64,000 bases of DNA from Nodosilinea sp. P-1105 (lineage in GTDB: Bacteria > Cyanobacteriota > Cyanobacteriia > Phormidesmidales > Phormidesmidaceae). The DNA lies in the NCBI RefSeq assembly GCF_012911975.1, contig NZ_SMDQ01000002.1, positions 1-64,000 of the forward strand, in the 5' to 3' direction. Shown here piece after piece: positions 25,981 to 36,137 of this stretch (within the stretch, counting starts at the first letter, position 1; every line of letters starts with the position of its first letter). Below the pieces are notes generated by a model, which searched no databases, was not told where the DNA came from, and was given only the letters and a program-made list of their open reading frames with translations. Made by a program: the position numbers and the translations under genes.

Positions 25981-26637
25981 ATGTTTCATTTGCCTCACTT
26001 CAATAATCCCCTGCTCTTACAACAAGCCCTTACCCATAGCAGCTACGTCAACGAGCACCCCGACGCAGGCCCCGACAATGAACGCCTGGAATTTTTGGGG
26101 GATAGCGTTCTGGAATTTGTGGTGCGCGACTTGCTGTTTACCCGCTTCCCCACCATGGCCGAAGGGGAAATGTCCAAACGGGGCGATCGCCTGGTAGACG
26201 AAACCTGCCTGGCGTCCCTGGCGGTGCAGCTCGATCTCCCTCCTAACTTACGGCTGGGCTCGGGGGCGCAGCACGAACGCCATAACCCCAGTGTCCAGGC
26301 CGATGCATTAGAAGCCGTGATTGGGGCCTATCGGCTCGATGCCGGGTTTAGCGCCGTCTACGACTATGTGGCCGCCATCTTTGGCCCCCTGGTAGAGCAG
26401 GCTATGGATCTACCCGCCATTGACCCCGTCAGTGAGTTCCAGGAATATGTGCAGGCCCACCTGAGTACGACGCCACCCACCTACCACGATCGCGGGGAAA
26501 CTGGCCCCGACCATGCCAAAGTATTTACCGTAGAGGTATGGGTGGCGGGCACCCCCTACGGTACCGGCAGCGGCCGCAGTAAGAAAGAAGCCCGCAAGCA
26601 GGCGGCGATCGATGCCCTCAGGAGGCTGAAGCAATGA
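25981..26637 (+). CDS. rnc: ribonuclease III
   Basis: The 218-residue enzyme has the RNase III signature NERLEFLGDSVLEF (metal ligands E and D), the second catalytic region DALEAVIGAYRLDAG, and a C-terminal double-strand RNA-binding domain (DPVSEFQEYVQAHL to KEARKQAAIDAL). It processes rRNA precursors and duplex RNA. Its stop overlaps the next start (ATGA), so it is cotranscribed with the SDR gene. Confidence 0.95.
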   Translation: MFHLPHFNNPLLLQQALTHSSYVNEHPDAGPDNERLEFLGDSVLEFVVRDLLFTRFPTMAEGEMSKRGDRLVDETCLASLAVQLDLPPNLRLGSGAQHERHNPSVQADALEAVIGAYRLDAGFSAVYDYVAAIFGPLVEQAMDLPAIDPVSEFQEYVQAHLSTTPPTYHDRGETGPDHAKVFTVEVWVAGTPYGTGSGRSKKEARKQAAIDALRRLKQ

Positions 26638-27455
26638 AGGCAGCAATTTTAGGATGTGGCTATGTGGGCGCAACGGTGGCGCAACGGTGGCGATCGCAGG
26701 GGATGAGCATTACCGCCACCACCACTCGTCCAGAGCGGGTGCCAGAGCTAGAATCGGTGGCGGACCGGGTGATGGTGATGCAGGGCTCTAATGCCACGGC
26801 CATGGCGGAGCTGGTACGGGAACAGGACGTGGTACTGATGTGTGTGGGGGCCGGTCGCCAGGCAGACTACCGGGAAACCTACCTGAACACCGCCAAAGCC
26901 CTGGTCCAGGGGCTGGAGCAGGCTCCGGAGGTTAAGCAAGTGATCTTCACCAGTACCTATTCGGTCTACGGCGACCATGGCGGGGCCTGGGTGACTGAGG
27001 CGGATTCGGTCAAACCTGCCACTGACAGACATCAGATCACGGCGGCCACGGAGGAAACGCTATTGGCGGCCGGAGAACGCGATCGCGCCATTTGCATTTT
27101 CCGGCTCGGCGGCATTTACGGCCCTGGTCGAGATCTGGCTAAGATCTATCGCCGCGCCGCTGGCACCACCCGCCCCGGGGATGGGCAGCAGGCCAGCAAC
27201 TGGATTCACCTCCATGACATTGTGGGGGCGATTGATTTTGCCCGGCAGCGGTCCCTGAGAGGGGTCTACAACCTGGTGCAGGATGAAATTCTGCCGGTGA
27301 AAGCGTTGATCGATCGGGTCTGCCAGGCCCATGGGCTGGACCCAGTGCAGTGGGATCCGTCAAAACCCAGTACGCGCCCCTACAATGTGCGCGTGTCCAA
27401 CCAAAAGCTGAAGGCCGCTGGTTATCAATTTAGCCATCCTCAGTTTGAGATTTAA
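26634..27455 (+). CDS. NAD(P)-binding SDR / epimerase family protein (YeeZ-like)
   Basis: The 273-residue extended SDR has an N-terminal Rossmann motif AILGCGYVGATVAQRW, TSTYSVYGDHGG and a glycine-rich IYGPGRDL. The usual YxxxK is not obvious, as in YeeZ-type members. Function is unknown. Coupled to rnc. Confidence 0.85.
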   Translation: MKAAILGCGYVGATVAQRWRSQGMSITATTTRPERVPELESVADRVMVMQGSNATAMAELVREQDVVLMCVGAGRQADYRETYLNTAKALVQGLEQAPEVKQVIFTSTYSVYGDHGGAWVTEADSVKPATDRHQITAATEETLLAAGERDRAICIFRLGGIYGPGRDLAKIYRRAAGTTRPGDGQQASNWIHLHDIVGAIDFARQRSLRGVYNLVQDEILPVKALIDRVCQAHGLDPVQWDPSKPSTRPYNVRVSNQKLKAAGYQFSHPQFEI

Positions 27456-27461
27456 CTTTCA

Positions 27462-27767
27462 CTAAGGGACCGATGCCGTGCCGACGGTAGTGTCGGATCC
27501 AGCGATGCGAATCACCACCGTATTAAACAGACTAATGTCGGTGCCATCAGGGACAGCGAGGTCAAAGGCCCCTTGGGTACTGGGCAACTGACCCAGATCA
27601 ATGTGGCGCTTAGCCATATTGCCGTTGATAGTCAAAAAAGCGTCCAGGGCGTCGACTTCGGCACTGGTGGCAAAACCTTTAAACGACAGGGTAATGGTGC
27701 TACCCACGATCGCCGCCCCCACATAACCGCTGGTGCTGTAGCTATCCACTCCCGCCACACTGCCCAT
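27462..27767 (-). CDS. DM13 domain protein
   Basis: The 101-residue protein is almost all one DM13 domain: TSGYVGAAIVGSTITLSF, GFATSAEVDALDAFLTINGN and LGQLPSTQGAFDLAVPDGTD followed by FNTVVIRI. DM13 domains are proposed redox or extracellular modules. The usual terminal cysteine after VVIW is replaced by VVIRIAGS here. No signal peptide is seen. It ends 6 bp from the convergent SDR gene. Confidence 0.65.
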   Translation of the reverse strand: MGSVAGVDSYSTSGYVGAAIVGSTITLSFKGFATSAEVDALDAFLTINGNMAKRHIDLGQLPSTQGAFDLAVPDGTDISLFNTVVIRIAGSDTTVGTASVP

Positions 27768-28034
27768 AACCCCATCTCCGAGATATCTAAAATCATAAAT
27801 CTGTCAGGGCAAATCAATAACTCGCCCCTTCCCCATTCACGGATGGGTGCCTAGGGTTTTACAATAGTTCATATTATACTAGGTGTTGTTATAGCGGCCA
27901 CTGCCAAAACTCCCGATCATGGCCCATGATAGAGTTTCCTGTTGTATTGGCTACAAAACAACCCAGAACCCCGTCTGAGTGACCCATGATGTTGGTCATC
28001 AGCGGTTCAGCGCACTGAATCCGGAGAAGCAGTT

Positions 28035-30128
28035 ATGGCTAAAGACATCACCCGTTATCGCAATATTGGTATCTTCGCCCACGTCGATGCGGGCAAGACC
28101 ACCACCACCGAGCGTATCCTCAACCTGACCGGCAGAATCCACAAAATGGGTGAGGTGCACGATGGTGCGGCTACCACTGACTTCATGGAGCAAGAGCAAG
28201 AACGGGGGATTACGATTCAGTCGGCAGCCACCTCCTGCTTCTGGAAAGAGCACCAGCTCAACATTATTGACACCCCTGGACACGTTGATTTCACCATTGA
28301 GGTGTATCGCTCCCTGAAAGTGCTGGATGGCGGTGTCGGCGTCTTCTGTGGCTCTGGCGGGGTAGAACCCCAGTCCGAAACCAACTGGCGCTATGCCAAC
28401 GACTCCAAAGTGGCCCGGATTGTTTACGTCAACAAGCTGGACCGGACCGGGGCTGACTTTTACCGCGTGGTCAAGCAGGTGGAAGATGTGCTGGCGGCCA
28501 CCCCGCTGGTGATGGTGCTGCCCATCGGCACCGAAAGTGATTTTGTCGGTGTGGTGGATCTGCTCACCCGTAAAGCCTGGGTTTGGGACGATTCCGGCAA
28601 GCCCGAAAACTACGAAATCCAGGATGTTCCTGAAGACATGAAGGAACAGGTCGAAGAATACCGGGAAGCTATGGTCGAGTTGGCGGTCGAGCAAGACGAG
28701 GCCATCCTGGAAAAGTACCTGGAAGGGGAAGAGGTCACCATTGACGAAATCAAGGGCTGTATCCGGAAGGGTACTCGCGAACTCGCCTTCTTCCCCACCT
28801 ATTGTGGTTCTTCCTTTAAGAACAAAGGGGTACAGCTAGTACTGGATGCGGTGGTGGACTACCTGCCCAGCCCCACCGAAGTTCCACCGCAGCCAGAAAT
28901 TGATTTGGAAGGACATCCCACTGGCAAGTTGGCCTATGTGGATCCTGAAAAGCCTCTACGTGCCCTGGCGTTCAAGATTATGGACGATCGCTTTGGGGCC
29001 TTAACCTTTACCCGCATCTACTCTGGTGAGGTTAAGAAAGGGGACACTATCCTTGACACCGCCACCGGTAAGACCGAACGGGTTAGCCGGATTGTGGAAA
29101 TGCACGCCAACGATCGCGAAGAGGTTGATGCGGCCCAGGCAGGGGACATCGTCGCTCTGATTGGCATGAAGAACGTGCAGACTGGCCACACCCTCTGCGA
29201 TCCCAAGGATCCAGCCACCCTGGAACCGATGGTCTTTCCTGATCCAGTAATTTCCATTGCCGTATCGCCCAAGAAGAAGGGCGACAACGAAAAAATGGGG
29301 ATGGCGATCAGCAAGATGGTGCAAGAAGATCCTTCCTTCCAGGTGGAAACCGACGAGGAAAGCGGTGAGGTCATCCTCAAGGGCATGGGCGAGTTGCACC
29401 TGGACATTAAGGTGGATATTCTGAAGCGCACCCACGGCGTCGAAGTGGAGGTGGGTAAGCCCCAGGTAGCCTACCGCGAGTCTGTCACCCGCCGTCTGGT
29501 AGACAGCTACACCCACAAGAAGCAGTCTGGTGGTTCTGGTCAATACGGCAAGATCGACTACGTGATCGAGCCAGCAGAAACCGGCACTGGCTTCCAGTTT
29601 GAATCGGCCGTAACCGGTGGTAACGTGCCTCGGGAATTTTGGCCCGCTGTCCAAAAGGGCTTTGAAACCAGCATCGACAAGGGTCCCTTGGCGGGCTATC
29701 CAGTGGTAGACCTGAAGGTGACCCTGACCGATGGGGCCTATCACCCGGTGGACTCCTCGGCGATCGCCTTTGAGATTGCCGCCAGGGCCGCCTATCGCCA
29801 GTCGCTACCGAAGGCTGGTCCCCAACTGCTAGAGCCGATTATGAAGGTGGACGTTTTCACCCCTGACGACTACATGGGCGATGTGATCGGCGACCTGAAC
29901 CGCCGCCGGGGCATCATCAAGTCCCAAGAACCCGGTGCCACTGGGGTACGGATCAAGGCTGATGTGCCCCTGAGCGAAATGTTCGGCTACATTGGCGACC
30001 TGCGTACTATGACCTCGGGACGGGGCCAGTTTTCCATGGAGTTCTCCCACTACGCCCCTTGCCCCAGCAACGTGGCCGAAGAGGTAATCAAAGAAGCCAA
30101 GGAACGCCAAGAGGCGGCGTCTAAGTAG
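28035..30128 (+). CDS. fusA: elongation factor G paralogue
   Basis: The 697-residue GTPase has all EF-G parts: G1 [14 protein letters not shown], switch region [21 protein letters not shown]3 DTPGHVDF, G4 NKLDRTG and domains II-V. The gene is solitary rather than between rpsG and tuf, and its N-terminus ([20 protein letters not shown]) differs from the usual str-operon cyanobacterial EF-G. It is probably a second, specialised EF-G (translocation or ribosome recycling). A clear ribosome site GGAGAAG precedes the ATG. Two terminators follow. Confidence 0.9.
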   Translation: MAKDITRYRNIGIFAHVDAGKTTTTERILNLTGRIHKMGEVHDGAATTDFMEQEQERGITIQSAATSCFWKEHQLNIIDTPGHVDFTIEVYRSLKVLDGGVGVFCGSGGVEPQSETNWRYANDSKVARIVYVNKLDRTGADFYRVVKQVEDVLAATPLVMVLPIGTESDFVGVVDLLTRKAWVWDDSGKPENYEIQDVPEDMKEQVEEYREAMVELAVEQDEAILEKYLEGEEVTIDEIKGCIRKGTRELAFFPTYCGSSFKNKGVQLVLDAVVDYLPSPTEVPPQPEIDLEGHPTGKLAYVDPEKPLRALAFKIMDDRFGALTFTRIYSGEVKKGDTILDTATGKTERVSRIVEMHANDREEVDAAQAGDIVALIGMKNVQTGHTLCDPKDPATLEPMVFPDPVISIAVSPKKKGDNEKMGMAISKMVQEDPSFQVETDEESGEVILKGMGELHLDIKVDILKRTHGVEVEVGKPQVAYRESVTRRLVDSYTHKKQSGGSGQYGKIDYVIEPAETGTGFQFESAVTGGNVPREFWPAVQKGFETSIDKGPLAGYPVVDLKVTLTDGAYHPVDSSAIAFEIAARAAYRQSLPKAGPQLLEPIMKVDVFTPDDYMGDVIGDLNRRRGIIKSQEPGATGVRIKADVPLSEMFGYIGDLRTMTSGRGQFSMEFSHYAPCPSNVAEEVIKEAKERQEAASK

Positions 30129-30137
30129 GGTTCATCG

Positions 30138-30169
30138 CGGCTGGGGGAAACCTCAGCCGTCCTTTTTTC
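30138..30169 (+). terminator. rho-independent terminator of the EF-G gene
   Basis: The stem CGGCTGGGG/CCTCAGCCG lies just after the stop and is followed by CCTTTTTT. Confidence 0.85.
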
Positions 30170-30183
30170 TCCGGATACGTCTG

Positions 30184-30211
30184 CTCCGACCCCATGGGGT
30201 CGGAGTTTTTT
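30184..30211 (+). terminator. second rho-independent terminator
   Basis: CTCCGACCCC/GGGGTCGGAG is a perfect palindrome followed by TTTTTT. It backs up the terminator just upstream. Confidence 0.88.
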
Positions 30212-30246
30212 GGTGGTTGCGATCGGGCTATACTGATGGGCCAGAT

Positions 30247-30277
30247 AAAAAGCCCCCAGATGGTTAAATCTGGGGGC
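30247..30277 (-). terminator. terminator of the fasciclin gene
   Basis: On the minus strand GCCCCCAGAT/ATCTGGGGGC (loop TTAACC) is followed by TTTTT. It lies 44 bp past the fasciclin stop. Confidence 0.9.
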
Positions 30278-30320
30278 ATACATGAGTTAGCTAAGGTCTA
30301 AGGGCAATAGTTGCTACCTA

Positions 30321-30941
30321 TTAAAGCGCCACACCAGGGGGTAAAATCACCTGATCCACCGCATGGATCACGCCATTGCTAGCCTGGATATCAGCTTCAA
30401 TCACCTGGGCATTGTTAACCATCACCTCACCTGTGGTCTCGTCGACGATCACATTGAGGGGAGTGCCAACGGCTGTCTGCACTTCACCAGTCGCTATCTG
30501 ATCAGAGGTAACTTCTTCCTGTAGGACGTGGTAGACCAACACTTGCTGCAGCACATCCTGGTTTTCGGGCAGCAGTAGCTCGTCTAGAGTACCTTCAGGT
30601 AGAGCTTCGAAGGCGGCATTTGTCGGTGCAAACACAGTCAACGGCCCACTCGCCACCAGGGTTTCGGTTAAGCCAGCGGCTTCGATCGCTTCTACTAGAA
30701 TGCTAAAGTCTTCTTCGCTGGCGGCAACATCAATCACCGTGTTGCCGTCACCCATACCTGCCATCGGATCTTCAGTGCCGTAGTCTTCTTCCACGGCGAC
30801 TTGATCTTGGCCAGGTTCAGTTGTCTCGACGGCCGTGTCTGTGGCTGTCCCGCAGGCTGCCAGTAGGGCCGCTGCCCCGGCGCTGGCAAAGCCAACTAGC
30901 CACCGCTTTGAAGACATTGTTCGATTGCTTGCCATAGTCAA
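30321..30941 (-). CDS. fasciclin-domain lipoprotein
   Basis: The 206-residue protein has a lipoprotein signal (LVGFASAGAAALLAACGT, lipid-modified cysteine about 31), a low-complexity acidic linker, and one FAS1 domain with TVFAPTNAAFEALP and YHVLQEEV near its ends. FAS1 proteins mediate adhesion or sit in the cell envelope. A shorter start at residue 3 or 9 is possible. Confidence 0.93.
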   Translation of the reverse strand: MTMASNRTMSSKRWLVGFASAGAAALLAACGTATDTAVETTEPGQDQVAVEEDYGTEDPMAGMGDGNTVIDVAASEEDFSILVEAIEAAGLTETLVASGPLTVFAPTNAAFEALPEGTLDELLLPENQDVLQQVLVYHVLQEEVTSDQIATGEVQTAVGTPLNVIVDETTGEVMVNNAQVIEADIQASNGVIHAVDQVILPPGVAL

Positions 30942-31078
30942 AGTCCTTGATGTTGCTACGTCGCGCCAAGGCGCTGAGCTCAGGCAATTTGCCTTAAAAA
31001 ACTCTTAACGCACCTTAACAATCAAGTTCTTGAGCCAACCTCTTCCTGTTGATAGAGATGCAAGTTCCCGAAGCCCTT

Positions 31079-32488
31079 CTAGACTTCACGGGGCAAACGT
31101 TGATCCCGCTTGGCTTGGAGCGCGGCTAAAATCTGTCGGTGGCGATCGCGGCTGATCGGGTACCGATAGGCAAACCCCAATCCCACCACCAGCAACAGGG
31201 CGGGAAATGGCCCAATCAACAGGCGAATTGCCCACAGAGCCTGGGTCGGCTGTACCGCTGCACTGGCGTCATAGCCGGTCCAGCCCAGCAACTGCCCCGA
31301 AATAAACAGGGCCATGGCCAGGCCCAGCTTTTGTAAAAACACCAGGGCGCTAAAGTACAACCCATCTCGCCGCAGCCCGGTTTGCAACTCATCGAGATCA
31401 ATCACGTCGGGCAGCATGGCAAAGGGCACCATATATAGAGTAGCAATCCCGACCCCTGCCACTACCCCCAGGGTATACATCCAGGTCAACTGGCCCGGTT
31501 GCACTGTCGCCAGTCCCGCTAGGGCCAGCATCGCCAGGGGAGCCCCCAACAAAAACACCATGCGCTTGTCGCTATACTTCGCCACCCGATCCCAGAAAAA
31601 TAGCATCGCGATCGCGGTTCCCTGTACCGCCAGGGCCATCTGGGCAAAGTGGGTTTCGGGCAGGCCCATCCAGGCACTGATAAAGTAGGGCAGCATCGCC
31701 GCTGTCACCTGAATGCCCATCCAGCCGCATAGGTACAGCCCCAGCACCTGGCGAAAGGCGGCGTTTTTGAACACACTGCGAATTTGCCCCAGCAGCGATA
31801 GGGCAGTGGTTTGGGGCGATAGCCGGGGATGACGCCGTCGTACCTGCCAGTAGCGACGATAGGTACCCGCCACACACAGAGCAATGATAAACACCACCAG
31901 CACCGCCGATAGTGCCCCCATGGTCAGGTACTGCCGCTGGGGATCCTCGACCCGGGCAAACACGATCTGGGCCATCACCAGGGCGGCGATGCTACCGCCA
32001 ATGCTAAAGGCCGACTTCATGCCAATCAGGTCGGTGCGTTCGTCGTAGTCGTCGGACAGTTCGGCGGCCAGGGCGGTGTAAGGCAACTGCACAGCGGTGA
32101 AGGCGGCAAAGGCAAACATCGACAGCACCACGTAATAGGCAAAAATGGCCCATTGGTTGTCTGTCGGCGGCACCGTCCACAGCAGCACCGCACACAGGGC
32201 CATGGGCACTGCCCCCCCCAGCATCCAGGGAAAGCGACGGCCCAGGGGCGATACGGTGCGATCGCTGAGCCAGCCCACCAGGGGATCGTTAATCGCATCC
32301 CACAGCCGCCCCACCAGTAGCACCGTGGCCGCCAGGGCCGGACTGAGCCCGGCCACGCTGGTGAAAAAGTAGAGGACAAAGAAGGCGGACAGGCTGGCCG
32401 GTACCGCCGCTGCCAATTCCCCCACCCCGTAGGCTAGCTTGACGGCAAAGGACAGGGGGGGCAGTTTAGACACAGGTTGTTCACCCAT
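31079..32488 (-). CDS. MFS transporter, GPH/MelB-like cation symporter family
   Basis: The 469-residue membrane protein has about 12 hydrophobic segments and GPH-type landmarks: KLAYGVGELAAAVP, DAINDPLVGWLSDR and RRFPWMLGGAVPM. Family members carry sugars or sugar conjugates with Na+ or H+. Substrate is not predictable. The gene is solitary. Confidence 0.88.
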   Translation of the reverse strand: MGEQPVSKLPPLSFAVKLAYGVGELAAAVPASLSAFFVLYFFTSVAGLSPALAATVLLVGRLWDAINDPLVGWLSDRTVSPLGRRFPWMLGGAVPMALCAVLLWTVPPTDNQWAIFAYYVVLSMFAFAAFTAVQLPYTALAAELSDDYDERTDLIGMKSAFSIGGSIAALVMAQIVFARVEDPQRQYLTMGALSAVLVVFIIALCVAGTYRRYWQVRRRHPRLSPQTTALSLLGQIRSVFKNAAFRQVLGLYLCGWMGIQVTAAMLPYFISAWMGLPETHFAQMALAVQGTAIAMLFFWDRVAKYSDKRMVFLLGAPLAMLALAGLATVQPGQLTWMYTLGVVAGVGIATLYMVPFAMLPDVIDLDELQTGLRRDGLYFSALVFLQKLGLAMALFISGQLLGWTGYDASAAVQPTQALWAIRLLIGPFPALLLVVGLGFAYRYPISRDRHRQILAALQAKRDQRLPREV

Positions 32489-32714
32489 CGTGAGGTCAAG
32501 GGGTAGGAGATGTGGATGTTAAAGGCTAGGAATGCGGCATGACACCTGATTACAAGCTAACCACACTTCATCCAGTCTAGGGTCCAGAGCCGATCGCAAC
32601 TTCAGTGCGGGTTAAGCCTTTCTCCGCCGGGGCTAGCGTGTACACATATCTCGTCTTGAGCCCAATGCCCGCTATGATCCCCCCAAACGCAACCTAAGAG
32701 GGTTTGTCAATGGA

Positions 32715-32736
32715 GCCCCCCTTGAGGAAGGGGGGC
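32715..32736 (+). repeat. GC-rich hairpin in the gap after the MFS gene
   Basis: GCCCCCCTT-GAGG-AAGGGGGGC is a perfect hairpin. The gap 32489-33372 also holds a long imperfect inverted repeat at about 32764-32845 (TAGGGTGTGTT / AACGCACC arms), a family-2 element at 33069-33152 and a GGTGGGCAATGCCCACC palindrome at 33236-33252. I see no gene in it. Confidence 0.75.
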
Positions 32737-33068
32737 AGTTTTCCCAGAATGGGGATCCAGTTATGCGTAGGGTGTGTTCCCGGCCTCTGGTCCACCTGGT
32801 GATCGTGCAAAACCTTCTGTCCTGGCCGGAACGCACCGTTTGCGTCAACCGAGAGGCCCGGTATCGTAAGTGGTGCATTGCACAGGAAAAAGTGGTTGGC
32901 CTGTTGGGTAGGTACCCCAAACGTCATCTCTTGAGCCCTAAATCTTAGGAAAAGCTTCAAATGCTTGTTGCTGCTAGGTCACCTTGAAGGGCTGGTAATG
33001 TTCACCCTACGAAAGCTGCGATCGCTGACTTCAAGTAGGGATCTTCTTGCTTAGAAGTCGCCGAAGGC

Positions 33069-33152
33069 TAGAACACTAGAGCAGATCCCTGGGTTCTGGC
33101 TGGCTGTTGCAACCTTCGGCCTTGATGGGGTCAAGACCCCAGGGATCTTGAT
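33069..33152 (+). repeat. family-2 dispersed repeat, copy A
   Basis: It begins CTAGAACAC and holds inverted arms AGATCCCTGGG and CCCAGGGATCTT. The middle is diverged from copies C and E. Non-coding. Confidence 0.75.
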
Positions 33153-33372
33153 GTGAATAAATACTTATTCGCTGGTGCAGGGGAAAGGTTTCTAGCCATA
33201 CTTGAAAGATAGGGGCAGGGGCCTCTCAGAAGGCTGGTGGGCAATGCCCACCCTACTCGGTCTTACCGTCCCCTCCCACGGAGGGGTGCCCGGAGGGCGG
33301 GGTGGGTCTCTTAGGGATTGATTGACCCACCCCTATCCTTTCCCATTCCCAGCGCTTCAGAGGGAGCTTGCC

Positions 33373-33972
33373 ATGAACACCCATCCCAAAGTTGTCGGTA
33401 TTGTCGGCAGCTATCGCAAACAGGGCACCATCGATCAAATGGTGAGTGCGGTGCTAGAGGCTGCCGCCGCTCGGGGGGCCGACACCGAGAAAATCTATCT
33501 GCTCGATCAGCACATTGAGTTTTGCACCAACTGCCGCCATTGCCTGCAGCAGCCCGGTCCTGAGCGGGGTCAGTGTATCTGGCAAGATGACATGGACGCC
33601 CTGTTGGATCGCCTGGAGGCCGCCGATGCCCTGGTGCTCGGAGCCCCGGTCAACTGTGGCCAGGTCAATGCCTTGACCCAGCGCTTTATTGAACGGACAG
33701 TGGTTTACGGCTACTGGCCCTGGGGCACACCGGCACCCCAGTTCCGTCAAACTCAACTCAGCCGCAAAGCCGTGTTGATTTCCGCCAGTGGAGCCCCTGG
33801 CTTGATCGGCCGCTGGGCCTTTAGTTCCCTAAAATCGCTGAAAGCTCTGGCCCGACGCCTGGGGGCGAAGCCGGTGGGCACCCTCTGGGCCGGGCTGGTG
33901 AATAGCCAGGATCAGACAATCGGCGATCGCACCCGCCGCCGGGCCCAGCAACTCGCCCAACAGTTGATTTAG
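33373..33972 (+). CDS. flavodoxin-like NAD(P)H-dependent reductase family protein
   Basis: I start it at 33373 because AGAGGGAG stands upstream of that ATG; a longer frame from 33322 would include repeat sequence. The 199-residue protein has the FMN phosphate loop GSYRKQGTIDQM, a C-x2-C in FCTNCRHC and PVNCGQVNALTQRF. The family reduces quinones, flavins or iron with NAD(P)H. The CxxC group is often iron-sulfur-flavoprotein-like, but the full cluster motif is not present. Confidence 0.85.
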   Translation: MNTHPKVVGIVGSYRKQGTIDQMVSAVLEAAAARGADTEKIYLLDQHIEFCTNCRHCLQQPGPERGQCIWQDDMDALLDRLEAADALVLGAPVNCGQVNALTQRFIERTVVYGYWPWGTPAPQFRQTQLSRKAVLISASGAPGLIGRWAFSSLKSLKALARRLGAKPVGTLWAGLVNSQDQTIGDRTRRRAQQLAQQLI

Positions 33973-34051
33973 ACCAGACCCCAGTCCAAACAGCCCGACC
34001 ATACCGCCCTAAGATATAAAGAGTGTGGGTGACCGGGTGGGGAAACAGGCC

Positions 34052-34717
34052 ATGGCAAAGGGTTGGGCAACAGCGATTGGCGTTGTGTTACTGGTGGGGA
34101 TCAGCGTAGGCTGCGATCGCCCCGAATCCACCACCGCACCGTTAGACACCAACGCCGCACCACCCGCCCCAGATGTGCCCCCTCCACCGCCAGACGGGGC
34201 ATTTTTGGGCCAACTCCTCCCTGAGCAAACGGCTCAGCTCCAGAGTTTAGGCGTTGATGTGGTGATTCCTGGGGAAGTGCCTCCCATCTTTTCTGTGGTG
34301 GATGTGCGCCTGGATCAGGCCGATGGGGGGTTGGGGTACTTCATTGTGTACCAGAGTCAGGATAACCAGTGCTTTGCCGTGGAGTTTGCCGCCGATGGCA
34401 TTGGCAGCCCGCCAGCCACCATCAACCGGCGGCCCATTCAACCACCGCTGTTTGCCGATCAAAACTACGGGCTGAACTATGGGGCGTTTGAAGATGGGGA
34501 ACTGCGATCGCAGTTCCCCGACGACAACCTCTACACCGACTGGTTGCTGGGACCTTCTGGGGCCTACCGATTGGTGGGAGCCAGCTACATTCGTGACTTG
34601 TTTCCTGCCCTGCAAGACTGCCAAGACGTTGACCCAGCCGAAGCTGTGAACCTGGTCGAGTCCTTTACAGTGCTGACCACAGACCAAGTGTTGGATGGAC
34701 CAGATCAGGGGCTGTGA
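34052..34717 (+). CDS. lipoprotein of unknown function
   Basis: The 221-residue protein begins MAKGWATAIGVVLLVGISVG followed by CDR, a lipoprotein signal with a lipid-modified cysteine. A proline-rich linker follows (PPAPDVPPPPPDG), then a globular part with two cysteines (DNQCFAVEF and LQDCQDVD) that may form a disulfide. I do not recognise the family. A start at GTG 34025 is possible but spoils the signal peptide. Confidence 0.8.
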   Translation: MAKGWATAIGVVLLVGISVGCDRPESTTAPLDTNAAPPAPDVPPPPPDGAFLGQLLPEQTAQLQSLGVDVVIPGEVPPIFSVVDVRLDQADGGLGYFIVYQSQDNQCFAVEFAADGIGSPPATINRRPIQPPLFADQNYGLNYGAFEDGELRSQFPDDNLYTDWLLGPSGAYRLVGASYIRDLFPALQDCQDVDPAEAVNLVESFTVLTTDQVLDGPDQGL

Positions 34718-34839
34718 GGGAAGAGAGCTGTCTAAGGTAGGCGCTTGCATCCCACTTATTAAGGGGGCAGGGGGGATCTCCACGATGTACTTCACCCGAG
34801 TGAAATCCGCTATAACCCTCAAAACTCAAAACTCAACCC

Positions 34840-35448
34840 CTATTGAAGGTCAACCATCGCCTTGATCACCAGGGCTGGGTCAATCCAGGCCCCATCGTAC
34901 TTCAGTCCCCAGTGCAGGTGAGGGCCAGTGGTGGCCCCAGTCATCCCGACCCGACCGATGCGCTGGCCCGACTGCACCGTTTGGCCCTGGCGAATCTCAA
35001 TCCCTCCAGCCCGGTCCACCAATACCCGGCCCCCTTCCTTTTCCACCACAATGTGCCCTTGCAGGTGGCAGTAGATGTGGGTCCACTTCCCAGACTGCAC
35101 CATCGCCATGGTGCCACAAGTCGTATGGTCTGAGACATGGGTGACCTTACCTTCCCACCAGTTGCGGATATAGCTGCCCATCGGAGCTGCAAAGTCTAAT
35201 CCATAGTGGAAGCGATGCCCACCAAACGGGTGCTGCCGATAGCCAAAGGGGGAGGTATAACGGCTAAATTGTTCCACCGGGAAAGACGCCCCCTGCCAGG
35301 GGTGGGGCGGTTCAGCTTGTGACTGAGCCGCCTGGTCATCTGCAAACACCTGGGGCGCAGACTTCACTAGCTCTGCCACAACCCCCACTCCTATGCTCAA
35401 CACGACAATCCAGCCCAGCCCTCGGCCTGCGAATGCTCGATTCACCAT
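34840..35448 (-). CDS. M23 family (LytM-like) metallopeptidase
   Basis: The 202-residue secreted protein has an N-terminal membrane/signal segment (WIVVLSIGVGVVAELV) and a LytM domain with both zinc motifs, HRFHYGLDFAAP and TGPHLHWG. It cuts peptidoglycan cross-bridges or acts as an amidase activator (NlpD/EnvC type). All zinc ligands are present, so it is probably active. Confidence 0.92.
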   Translation of the reverse strand: MVNRAFAGRGLGWIVVLSIGVGVVAELVKSAPQVFADDQAAQSQAEPPHPWQGASFPVEQFSRYTSPFGYRQHPFGGHRFHYGLDFAAPMGSYIRNWWEGKVTHVSDHTTCGTMAMVQSGKWTHIYCHLQGHIVVEKEGGRVLVDRAGGIEIRQGQTVQSGQRIGRVGMTGATTGPHLHWGLKYDGAWIDPALVIKAMVDLQ

Positions 35449-35762
35449 TGCTTCAACCCAGAGTTCCCTTAGATATCAATACTAGTACAAGAATAGTACA
35501 AGTGAACTATGTTTTGTAGGTCGCAGTCAACTTGGGCGATTGATGTCTGGCGATCGGAGTCTGAGGTGTACGGCTCAAAGCATGGGGTCTAGGGTAAACC
35601 TGACACTGCAAGCTGCACAGTGCCCACCGCAATTCCCCTCCTCATGTCGTCCTTGGTTTGGCCGACCACTTGTTTGATCCGCCAAAGCCTCTGTCCAGGT
35701 TTTAAGTTTTGATTTTTTACATTTTTTGCGGATCTTCCACAAATCTAGAGGTTTCCTGTAAT

Positions 35763-35803
35763 GTAATCTCCTATACAAAGAGTGGGTTTGAATACTGTAC
35801 GCT
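35763..35803 (+). promoter_or_regulatory. NtcA-type promoter of the peptide ABC operon
   Basis: GTAATCTCCTATAC (35763-35776) is an exact GTA-N8-TAC site. After 21 nt comes TACGCT (35798-35803), the same -10 hexamer as in the osmC promoter, preceded by TG. It points at the oligopeptide-type ABC operon, leaving a leader of about 330 nt that contains a family-3 repeat. No other gene lies in 35449-36137. Confidence 0.58.
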
Positions 35804-35990
35804 GTATTCCAGGCTTGCTTGGCATAGTTTTTGCTTGTAGTTTTTGCTTGCTGGCTTAAGCAAAGGTCAACGGGAATGTTGTCGGCTTACTTTTGTCGAC
35901 CGATTAAGGTGTGTTCAAAAAAATGAGCGCATCAACGGTTCAGCACAGTCAATGTCCTAATGCTCTGTGACATAAGTTCTGTGACATAAG

Positions 35991-36072
35991 TCGGCCAACC
36001 ATTTCCGATACCTGCCCCCTAGAACCTGACACCCTCAGCAACGGTGGTCATATTGCTGCCAGGCAGTCCTAG
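35991..36072 (+). repeat. family-3 dispersed repeat, copy 1
   Basis: It contains AGAACCTGACACCCTCAGCA and ends CTGCCAGGCAGTCCTAG. Relatives lie at 52691-52800, 55170-55255 (inverted) and 60926-61009. Confidence 0.78.
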
Positions 36073-36137
36073 CACAGTAAACCTGAGGGGTTTTCGTCAG
36101 AGAGCCATGGCCTCAGAGGTTGAGGAGTTTTCGATCT

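Noticed and set aside
28999-29744. Long antisense frames within the EF-G gene (up to 247 codons)
   Set aside because: They mirror the codon bias of the EF-G frame and have no domain or ribosome site.
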